Origin: Acheta domesticus
Taxonomy: Eukaryota > Arthropoda > Insecta > Orthoptera > Gryllidae
Direction of reading: 5' to 3'
Assembly: GCA_031308135.1 (NCBI GenBank)
Contig: JAHLJT010009355.1
Location: 8,605,074-8,669,073 of the forward strand
DNA length: 64,000 nucleotides
Shown in pieces: positions 56,210 through 64,000 of this stretch (positions within the stretch are counted from its first letter, which is position 1; every line of letters starts with the position of its first letter). The notes under the pieces were generated by a model. It was not told where the DNA came from. It saw only the letters and a program-made list of their open reading frames with translations, and ran no database searches. Both the position numbers and the translations under genes were made by a program.

Positions 56210-56700
56210 AACATTAACGTAGATGAAATATTAGCAAAAGTTATCTTACTATCCTTCGAAATAGTCACCTCCCATAGCTATGCACCGCTGACTTCTGCTA
56301 TACACGTCCTGGAAACTTTGCAAGAAGTCTCATTTTGAGACGGATTTCAAAAGCCTCGTCACGTTTTGTTGGATGTCAGGAATATCGTCAAATCTCTTTC
56401 CTTTCAAAGCTAGTTTGAGTGGTGGGAATGGGAAGAAGTCTGGAGGATTGGGATCTGGCGAGTACGGTGACTGTTCAATTTGCACCACCCCCTTTTTTGC
56501 CAGGAACTGTTGGGGGATATTGGCTGTGTGAGGGCGAGCATTGTCGTGAACAAAAATCATGAACCTTGTTGTGCGTACTGGGGTCGTACCCTGCGTAGAC
56601 GTTTTATGAAACGGATCAAAATTCAATGTACCTTGCAGCATTCATCGTCGTTTCATCAGGTGGAAATTCCTTATGGACCGTAGAAATTTTGTTGTATATA
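56210..56700 (-). pseudogene. Mariner (D34D) transposase fragment, broken
   Basis: The minus-strand frame 56330-56641 contains HDNARPHTA (residues 32-40) and SPDPNPPDFF (61-70). The Asp of HDN and the Asp of PPD are separated by 34 residues, the mariner D34D catalytic spacing. Past an in-frame stop, RCIAMGGDYFEG near 56260-56290 fits the mariner C-terminus. Upstream pieces are in other frames: EFPPDETTMNAARYIE (about 56623-56675) and RLRRVRPQY (about 56575-56605). At least two frameshifts and one stop have therefore accumulated. The N-terminal DNA-binding half and the inverted repeats are not visible. It is a fossil of an element that moved by cut and paste at TA sites. Confidence 0.88.
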
Positions 56701-56820
56701 GCCCCTTCTCCCTACTTCAATTGCCCTCCACCACACCCCACCATCCAACCTACGCACCCAATTCCCTCCAACATCTCCTCACGCACTCTCCTTTCTGCGC
56801 GGCCGGCCTCCACTGCCACC

Positions 56821-56852
<32 letters not shown>

Positions 56853-57538
56853 CGACCGTCCCACGCTCTCGACGCTGCGCGCTGACGTAAGGTGGCGACA
56901 CGCGGAGAAATTTGCTCCACGTCCTTGTCCGCCCGCTGCATATTAACAGTGTTTATTAAGCGCATATTTAATGATAATAAACTATCGCCAAACACGCTGG
57001 ACGGCCGCACGTGGCCGCGGTGAGGTCGGGTGTCCGAGTGACAGCTCATGCAAAAAAGAGAACTGGTCTTTTGTGTTTGGGCGCGGGTATATACAGGGTA
57101 ACTTCATTCCGTTGGTGTTTCGAAGACATGTTAATGTGTTCGAAGCTGCCTTGCCACGATGCTCGTTTTATTAGAAACTATATGACTATTAATTTGTCTA
57201 GTTTTTTACGTTTCCACTCTTTCAGAAACTTTGCAATAAAAAACGAAAATTTAGACACAAATTCTGCTACAATAGCATCTGAAGAAATTAGTCTTACAAA
57301 TAAAATGGTATTTTAATCCTGGAACATTAGACTTTGCATCTAACACCCAAATTAAGTAATAGGAACGAGCGCATTTCAAAACCAAGAAGTCGAATTAGAT
57401 ATATTGAGTGAACAAGGGAATCCAATTAAATTCTATAAAAGAAACAGAAATATGAAGCAAGCTCGTAATAGGGGAATTGTCAATTCATCTGGCGAGACGC
57501 GTCATAGGCAGGTTTTGGGGTGGGGACTTCTGGACAAA
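56701..57538. other. C-rich then unique DNA with (GGC)n at 56818-56852
   Basis: 56700-56800 is pyrimidine-rich like the blocks on either side of the mariner. (GGC)n covers 56818-56852. 56860-57110 is mixed and CpG-bearing. The rest is AT-rich with no gene. Confidence 0.5.
56818..56852. repeat. (GGC)n microsatellite
   Basis: About 11 uninterrupted GGC units. Confidence 0.95.
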
Positions 57539-58390
57539 TATGTTGGAGGGCGAGAGTGCTGATGAATTTAAGGAGCCTCACCATTTTGCTCAACATCTCT
57601 CTTCATCTCCTCACTTTATCCCAATCCATTTCACCTCTCTCTTCACCCCCGCACCCAAACCCTGTAATTTCTTCCTCTCATCTAACCCTGTCGTATACTC
57701 CCCGTCCCTAGCACCTCTCTTCATTGCTTTGTTTGCCTGCCACCACGCTCCTCTTCTACTGCTCTAGCAGCAGTTGGCTGCAGAACTATTGGATGAGCTA
57801 GTGGGCTGGTACACAAGTAGGTTGGAGGGCGGAAGTGCTGGTGAGAGTGAGGAGCTAGAGCTGTAGGACTACTGAATGAACTAGTGGGCTGATAGATACG
57901 TACGTTGGAGGGCGGGAGTGCTAGTGAGAATGAGGAGCTAGAGCTGTAGGACTACTAGATGAACTAGTGGGCTGATTGGTGAGTGGGTTGGAGGGGGAGT
58001 CCTAGTACGCTTGAGGAGCTAGAGCAGTAGTACTAAGGGTTGTTGGTGAACTGATGGTTGTAAGGGGAGTGCTAGAGAGCTTGAGGGGCTCGAGCTGTAG
58101 GACTACTGAATGAGCTAGTGGGCTGATAGACACGTAAGTTGGAGGGCGGGAGTGCTGGTGAGAATGAGGGGCTAAAGCTGTAGGACTACTGGATGAACTA
58201 CAGTGCTGATTGGCAAGTGTTTTGGAAGAGGGTCCTAGTAAGATTGAGGAGCAGTAGGACTAGGGGATGAGTTAGTGGGCTGATGGACAAGTAGGTTGGT
58301 TGGGGAGTCCTAGTAAGCATGAGGAGCTAGAGCATTGGGACTACGGGATGAGCTAGTGGGCTGACGGACATGTAGGCTGGCAGACTGGCT
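57539..58390. repeat. ~80-bp minisatellite, about 8-9 diverged units, with a pyrimidine-rich interruption
   Basis: The phrase GAGCTAGTGGGCTGA recurs in variant form near 57795, 57878, 57961, 58045, 58112, 58195, 58270 and 58350, with steps of about 71-83 bp. TTGGAGGGCGGGAGTGCTGG and GAGGAGCTAGAGCTGTAGGA are the other conserved blocks. An earlier unit fragment at 57539-57580 is separated from the rest by a pyrimidine-rich block (57580-57770) that resembles 55870-56170. Confidence 0.9.
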
Positions 58391-58718
58391 GGCGAGGGCG
58401 GCTGCGGGAGGGCGAAGGAGAGGAGGGCGCGCCCAGTCCTAACGGTGCATGGCGTGATTCGAGCACCACCTGTCCAGCGAGGCCCCGCCCTGCCCCTCTC
58501 ACGCACTCTGCACCCTCCTCGACGCCCCCCCCGCCCCCCCCCCACGCGACACACCCAAGCCACTCGACGAAACGCCCCGCCACGCCCCTTCCTGCGACAC
58601 GATGCGACACGCCGCACCCCACCGCGGCCACTGTGGATCCTGAATAGCCCACACAATGGGAAAACGCACCAACGCCTTTTGTTGTTCCACGTGTTTACTC
58701 TTTCTGATGAGTTATACC
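58391..58718. other. C-rich, CpG-bearing DNA
   Basis: Contains C-rich runs at 58528-58548 and GGCACGCC-like words. Frames on both strands (up to 139 codons) are composition-driven. Confidence 0.45.
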
Positions 58719-59332
58719 TAGGGAGCGGATTTCTATGATTTTGCATATTTTTGTCCGCTGCTTCAGGGTATAGCTAAGTGAAATTTCTTGATAATTGGGT
58801 GCTATGTCGGTTAATATGTTAGTGCATATTTGGCCGATGTTTCCTGTTGTGTATTTCCCTGTAATTATAGTTGCATATTTTGATTATTTCGTTAAAATAG
58901 AGACTTACCTCTCAAGTTTTCATAAAATCTATTTATTTGTGAGCGTTAATAGAAAGAATTAGAGTAAACTATATTATATTACGTTTGCACAAAAATATGT
59001 ATTTTTATTCCAAGCGTGCTTCTCCTGAATTTTATCAAGAAAGGTTTATACAGGAAATGAAATATTGTTAATTTTAATTGCATATGTCATAATTTTTAGA
59101 TCATAAATGCATATGTTTAAAAGCATATTTCAAGATTTTTTAGGGCATAAAATCATCTCTCAAACTATAACTAATTTCCAATGCTCGCAAAAATTGAAAG
59201 AAAACTATGCAGCCTTTGGCCATATGAGAAGTGTCTACGGTTTCCTTAGATACAGCATGCCTAACAGGCGACCTTTCGGACAGAAGATTTTTTTTTATTT
59301 CCCCTATTCTGAAATTTTGGGGAAAAAATAGA
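58719..59332. mobile_element. Possible divergent relative of the TAGAGACCGG hAT family
   Basis: TAGGGAGCGGATTTCTATG followed within 20 bases by GCATATTTTTGTC resembles the left end of the 17.55-kb and 28.30-kb elements (TAGAGACCGGATTTTTATG... CATATTTTTTGTC). Repeated TGCATATTT words follow, like the TTACATATTT words of that family. I could not find a matching right end or target duplication, so the extent given is a guess. Confidence 0.35.
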
Positions 59333-60600
59333 TTCGTCGTTTGCAGCGAGGAAACGTGTGTGAGAGTTAGATTATAGTTAGCACAACCAAGATTGCAAGT
59401 TTGTTTTTTTTAATTTCGAAGAATGAATGTTTTTAAATGAAAGGTTTAGTAAGTATACATTTATGAAATGTTCAGCAAATTTTTTAAACAAGCCCATTCA
59501 CCAAACATTGTTTAATTGAATGGCGTTTGCACATAGCGAATAATGAAAAAAATATAAAAGATTAAGCAATGAGGCTGTCGAGACAATTCCTTTGATTTTC
59601 ACAATGCGTCCAAGAGATGTTTGCGATATGCTGATTAGAGGTAGAGTAGCTAAACACATATTATAGTTCTTACGTTCATAATTGCAGAAAATGACCAATT
59701 ATAGATATTATTGATTAAATTATAGAAAACTGAACGGAAATTGGGAGTAAATATACATCTCACACGTTCTTTTCCTCTGTGCATTCTTGCTGCTCGAAAT
59801 GTTAAGACATGTCCAAACTTTCCAAGCCATTTTACAGTCAGATTGGCTGTTGTGGCTTGGATCTTCTCTTCATAACTTCATTAAATTGTAGATTTTTTTA
59901 ATGCTGTAATGCACTTTTAAAAAAACTGAGTAAATGTTGAGTAATAATACTATGAGGAGTAGCATCCACAGTAGTTTTTTTTAAGTTTGAGGGTTTTCAA
60001 GTGATGACTGAAGTGTAATAGAAATGGCTAAACGTTGCAATATTACAATATTACGTAATCGTCACTGATAATACGAAAAAGTCCTGTTTTAGCACTAATA
60101 GTTTTATTTTTGAAACTCTTCAAACAATTTTTACGAATCTTAACGTAGTGCTTATGTAAATTGCAAAGTCTGTTATAAAAAGAGTGTATTTTGAGGATAT
60201 TCTATCCTTAGAATTGTATTTTTAAACAATAATGGGGGAGTTCTAAAATGGAACTAACAATTGTCTCGTATTTTTAGATTCTCAAAGAGCACACAAAAAT
60301 AGCATTAATGGTACTCCTTCTGTGACGCAAATGGAAAACTTACAATGAGTTTAAAAATTTATAAACCATATATTTTATACTTCTCCTTGGTCAGCACAAA
60401 TTACCAAATGATAATTGAGAACACTGGAATTTTTCTTAAATACCTTTTTAGCAGCATTTGTCCTTTATGCAAAAATATTTATTATATTTTAAAGCAATAT
60501 TTGTCATTAAAATACAGTAAAATAGAACACAAGAAGTTAAGTCTTGACATTTGAAGTGAACAGATTAGAAATCATGCAATGAACAGCAATTTTTTCTCCC
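59333..60600. other. AT-rich noncoding DNA with one short hairpin
   Basis: TCCAAGCCA (59821-59829) pairs with TGGCTTGGA (59853-59861), and ACAG/CTGT inside extends the stem. Nothing else is recognised. Confidence 0.5.
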
Positions 60601-61268
60601 AATTAGAAATTATGAATTGACAATAAGTTATTTGCAACGTTTTTAACAATAATGAAACTCAGAGCAATTGACGTATATTCTGCTATATGCGCTACACCAG
60701 AAGAAAATAATAACCCTTCAAGACTTCTGGATGCCCTTGCGTCATATCTGAATTCGCTGGCCCACCACGAAGGCGACGACCACAAGAGTCGCTGGGAATT
60801 TAGATCCGGCCTCGGCGGCCTGGAAGGATTGCATTTATTATCGGCCTTTGCTTTTTGTGACATCAATAATTTTATGGAATATTATACGAAGTGAGCTGGC
60901 ATGTTTCTGCCCGCGGGGACTCGGACGGGTAAGAAAAGCTGCTCTTTGTATTGCTACACGTGAAACACGGAAAGCCGTCTCCGGTAATTCAATTACCGAC
61001 AATGAAAAGTGATTTTGCTTTCACGAAAAATACGAAAAAAGACACGAAACGCGGGCTGGAAAATTTAACACTTTTTTTTCCTGTTGCGGCGATCTTCCCC
61101 TGTGTGTCTTTCACGTCGTTCGAGATGGCATTAAAATTCCATTTTGTTGAATCGTGACTTTCTGAAAGTCATTGTTATAATGGATTTATACTTTAAATTT
61201 ACGCCTTCCCGATGGAGGGAAAAAGGAGCAATTTTGACAGAAATCTATTACTGGAAGTGGTTCTTACT
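60601..61268. other. Complex unique DNA, possible conserved noncoding element
   Basis: 60650-61180 is non-repetitive with mixed composition. Frames at 60652-60894 (plus, 80 codons) and 60603-60866 (minus, 87 codons) overlap head to tail and have no domain, so coding is unlikely. It contains the homeodomain palindrome at 60982-60998 and CATCAATAATTTTATGG at 60861-60877. Confidence 0.35.
60982..60998. promoter_or_regulatory. Perfect palindrome with P3-type homeodomain dimer site
   Basis: CGGTAATTCAATTACCG is a perfect 17-bp palindrome around a central C. It contains TAAT-N3-ATTA, the P3 site bound cooperatively by paired-class homeodomain dimers. Motif evidence only. Confidence 0.4.
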
Positions 61269-61294
61269 CGCGCCGTCTTTCTGGAGACGGCGCG
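61269..61294. other. GC-rich 9-bp perfect hairpin
   Basis: CGCGCCGTC (61269-61277) pairs exactly with GACGGCGCG (61286-61294) across an 8-nt loop. It lies in a CpG-rich patch about 110 bases left of the MITE. Confidence 0.5.
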
Positions 61295-61401
61295 GCGGGT
61301 GTGGCGGAGGAGGCGCAGCTGGCTCGGTCGTGACGTCGCGGCGCGATGCGCGTTTGTCCCGGCCTCGGCCTGACCCAGCAGGCGCTGATCCGATGCCTCT
61401 G
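61295..61401. other. CpG-rich spacer
   Basis: Short CpG-rich stretch between the hairpin and the MITE. No feature. Confidence 0.4.
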
Positions 61402-61682
61402 CAGTGGCGGATCCAGGACGGGGGGCATGGGGGCCGTGGCCCCCCCAAAAGGCCTAGTTTTGGTTTGTTACCTTCCTTTATTAGGCAAAATTAATTTAAA
61501 CATTTCTTTATGTTAAAATTATGTAAGTATTTAAACAATAATATTGTATAGTATCACACACTATAGGATATATGATACACTATAGGAACAAAAATTATAT
61601 ACAGTATAATAAATATGTTTATTATTTAACAAAAATCTGTGATGCTCCCCCCCCTCCAAATGAACAGCTAGATCCGCCTCTG
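61402..61682. mobile_element. Non-autonomous hAT-like MITE, 281 bp, CAGTGGCGGATCCAG ends
   Basis: The left end CAGTGGCGGATCCAG and the reverse-complemented right end CAGAGGCGGATCTAG are inverted repeats. Flanking 8-mers TGCCTCTG and GGCCTTCG match at only 5 of 8. Homopolymer C/G tracts sit just inside both ends (near 61438 and 61647). CAGTGGCGGATCCAG termini are familiar from animal hAT-like non-autonomous elements. The interior is AT-rich with no frame of interest. Confidence 0.75.
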
Positions 61683-62400
61683 GGCCTTCGACTCCCTCAC
61701 TTGCATTCCGTGCTTAGGCGTACGATTCGTTTACAGGAAGAATTGCGAGGCGTTTTCGTAAATCTGAATACATTATAGGATTCAGGACATCAAATCAATT
61801 GATACTGGGAAAAAAATGTTGATGTTTACCAATATGTTTTTAGACAGCCGCTAGTAAACGTGGTTCTTTCAAGACCCATAAGTTCATGCGTGCCATAAGT
61901 TCATTTTTTCTACTCCCAATGTATAATGTTATCATTTCATGGTTGCAACCAGTTGCATAATGATACTCATTACGATACAGATTTCATTACGATACAGGTT
62001 CTTGACCAATCACAGAGAAGTTTATAAATCAAGTATTGACACTTAATCTTTGAGAATCGTTCTGGTAAATGTTTCTTTAGATTAAAATTGCATTTGAAAT
62101 TATATTATGCATGTTTGTTTTAATTTCTTTTATTATTAGTCATTTTATTCGTGGAATATTATTTAAAATAAATTGGATCATAGTTTCACTTTGATGCTAT
62201 TTGACTAGCGCAGTACTCCCTCGCGGGCGGACTGGTACTCAAAGCCACTTGCGGAAGCGTGCGGCAGGGCAGGTAGGTTAGGGTTAGGTAGCTGTCCGCT
62301 AGATGGCCTTGGCTGATTCCTGCATGCCAAATGCAACGAAACGATTCAATGTAAAAATTTAACTTATAACAGTTACTATAGGTCGTAGAAAAAGTATCGT
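61683..62400. other. Unique DNA
   Basis: CATTACGATACAG is duplicated at 61969 and 61986. A CTCF-like partial match (CCGCTAGATGGCC) is at 62296. AGGTTAGGGTTAGG near 62275 is not telomeric. No gene. Confidence 0.45.
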
Positions 62401-62522
62401 ATGAAACTCGATGTCGTGGGTATTAATACACTCGTGTGAAGATTACGATTTTCGCTCGTTCCTCGCTCGTATCGTAATATCACACTCGTGTATTAATACC
62501 CATTATTACAACATCGTTTCAT
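62401..62522. repeat. 122-bp inverted repeat (long imperfect hairpin)
   Basis: ATGAAAC (62401-62407) pairs with GTTTCAT (62516-62522). Inside, CGATGT/ACATCG, GGGTATTAATACAC/GTGTATTAATACCC, CGTGTGA/TCACACG and ATTACGAT/ATCGTAAT pair in order toward a small loop at about 62459-62463. It may be a fold-back MITE or a transcribed hairpin. No target duplication was recognised. Confidence 0.8.
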
Positions 62523-64000
62523 AATGTACTATTTTAGTACTGTTTCTAAAAGTGAAACAATGATCAAGTGTTCCGATAAAAATGTGAATACAACAAAGAA
62601 AACAAACTACTTTCCCCTGATCGCATCAGCTATTGCGGACCTTAATGTAATATTAAGTGATTCAAATACTACTTGAATTAAAATAAAATTAGTCAGTAAG
62701 GTTGTCGGGGAAATAGTGTATGATGCACGCGGTACAAGTTACTTTACTTTTCTCGTAAGAATGCTCCAGTTCGGCCGATCTTCCTCGTGTCGTAAGCTTT
62801 CCTACTTACAGTATAAAATGTCATTTCTACCACTCGTGTGTATAATTATTTTATATCTAGATAATATTTTAACTTCCTCAGAGCTTACTAGTGCAATGTA
62901 TTATCTTACTTTATTAAAACATGTGATTTCACTCACGGATTTAAATGATTAAAAGCGCACACTTTGCTTTTTGTCGATTAATGGAAACATATTTAATACT
63001 TTTTTGGAATTCGAATCTTTTGTTGAAAATATAACTTTTAAACTTATATATTTAATATTGCCTTTTGTTTTGATAATCCCACAAAGGGTACCTAGATTCA
63101 TTCAAGAATATTAACCTACTCGTTTGTTACACTCAGGATGTACGTTGTACATGCTCAGAGCCCCTAATTCTGTTATGCTACTAGATTGCCAAAGAGGCGG
63201 GAAAATTATCAACTTCTGCCTAGTTTCAAGAGAATGTTTCTTCAGGTTGACAATCGCAAGGAAAGCATTTTAATAAAAAGAAGGTTGTTCAGGATCGTAT
63301 TTTGTGAGGTTAATTTTGTTCGTTAACTTGTCATTTCGCAAAAAAAAAAGTTCTGCTTCATGTTGAGCGAGTTATGTGTTTCCTTATTAGGATCATTGGC
63401 GTTCCTTTGCTGTCAAACTGACCACCTCCAAAATATTGTTTCTTGTATCTTTAAAACCGAAAAATATATAAATTATGTTATAAAACATTCGCAAATTAAT
63501 TTTTGTACATACGTTCTGGAGTGATACCATACCTATGAGATATTCTAGAAGCAAGAAAAACTTATTTCTTGTGATTTAACATCGTGTCTGTGGCTCAAGT
63601 ACATTTTATGTTGACAATTTGTCATATACAAAAAGTAAAAATGAGTTTACATACCCTTCTTTCGCGAGATTACAGAGTGTGACGGAATGCCTCAAACAAC
63701 AAAAGTTCATTTTCTGAGCACGATCAAAAATGCTTCTGATTTCGAACCCAGCAAGACGCTCCCATGGAATGGAAGAAACGTGACCAAGTGGAGTGACATG
63801 AAACAGTGTATGTACTTTTAGAGGAAATTCTCTCGGAGATTCTTTTCAAGAAGATAAATGATACTTCCTCTCACTCTTACCGCTCGGTCGAAGTAATACC
63901 TCATGACTCCTTCCTTGTTGCACTAGTGGTCATGCACTCGGGGAACCGACGGCGATGCTGACACCTTACGAAATGCACGATTCATCACGTCGACCTCCAG
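62523..64000. other. AT-rich noncoding DNA to the window end
   Basis: No gene, RNA or repeat recognised. The 78-codon frame at 62716-62952 has no motif. Confidence 0.5.

Noticed and set aside
60603..60894. Overlapping 80- and 87-codon ORFs on opposite strands as a gene
   Set aside because: No motif. Opposite-strand overlap fits a GC-balanced noncoding patch better than coding sequence.
62270..62290. GGTTAGGGTTAGG
   Set aside because: Only two TTAGG-like words in unique sequence; not a telomere relic.
63730..63760. TTCGAACCC resembling a reverse B-box
   Set aside because: No A-box partner or acceptor stem at the right distance.

Overview
The window looks like intergenic or intronic DNA from a large animal genome, most likely an arthropod and plausibly a hemimetabolous insect. 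The grounds are the mix of mobile elements (several hAT-type elements with 8-bp target duplications, a mariner D34D transposase fragment, a Penelope-like element with a GIY-YIG domain and a tRNA-derived SINE), AT-rich background DNA broken by short CpG-rich islands, and very heavy mini- and microsatellite content. The species call is inference. I found no host protein-coding exon I would defend. Nearly all long open frames are low-complexity readings of tandem repeats (Pro, Gly, Ala, Arg, Thr or His-Leu runs).

Layout. 1-3.5 kb: unique DNA with a homeodomain/forkhead-site-rich patch, then GC-rich 7-bp, 13-bp and 32-33-bp tandem arrays. 3.54-4.17 kb: a hAT element carrying clustered 12-bp palindromes and a possible transposase N-terminus. 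4.2-8.1 kb: G-rich minisatellites and a ~0.9-kb hexanucleotide array. 8.1-13.2 kb: a 147-bp duplication, a second hAT copy, a CCAAT-box inverted repeat and a 180-bp duplication. 13.3 kb: a tRNA-derived SINE. 14.9-15.8 kb: a pyrimidine-rich degenerate array. 17.55-18.24 kb: a 688-bp hAT element with perfect target duplication. 24.8-25.3 kb: a two-copy duplication. 27.3-29.3 kb: a 15-bp minisatellite beside a second copy of the 17.55-kb hAT element, which is itself split by an insert containing a piece of that minisatellite. 29.8-31.1 kb: a second SINE and GGT-rich arrays. 32.7 kb: one small ORF of unknown meaning. 34.0-34.5 and 39.1-39.6 kb: GC-rich arrays of related motif in opposite orientation, flanking a 731-bp hAT element (35.12-35.85 kb) and CpG-rich unique DNA. 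41.5-42.7 kb: a dispersed repeat pair around a TTAA-flanked MITE. 43.4-46.4 kb: G-rich, 92-bp and GCC arrays. 48.7-49.8 kb: a decayed Penelope-like element. 54.1-55.1 kb: CCG/CCT arrays inside a 333-bp duplication. 56.2-56.7 kb: a broken mariner. 57.5-58.4 kb: an ~80-bp minisatellite. 58.7 kb: a possible divergent hAT end. 60.6-61.3 kb: unique DNA with a perfect paired-class homeodomain dimer site. 61.4 kb: a 281-bp MITE. 62.4 kb: a 122-bp inverted repeat.

How it fits together. There are no operons or gene sets here. The history visible is successive transposon insertion, decay (partly with the signature of CpG methylation loss) and local tandem amplification. The most unusual piece is the nested hAT/minisatellite structure at 27.4-29.3 kb. 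Regulatory calls (CTCF-like, Exd-Hox-like, P3 and NF-Y-like sites) are motif matches only.
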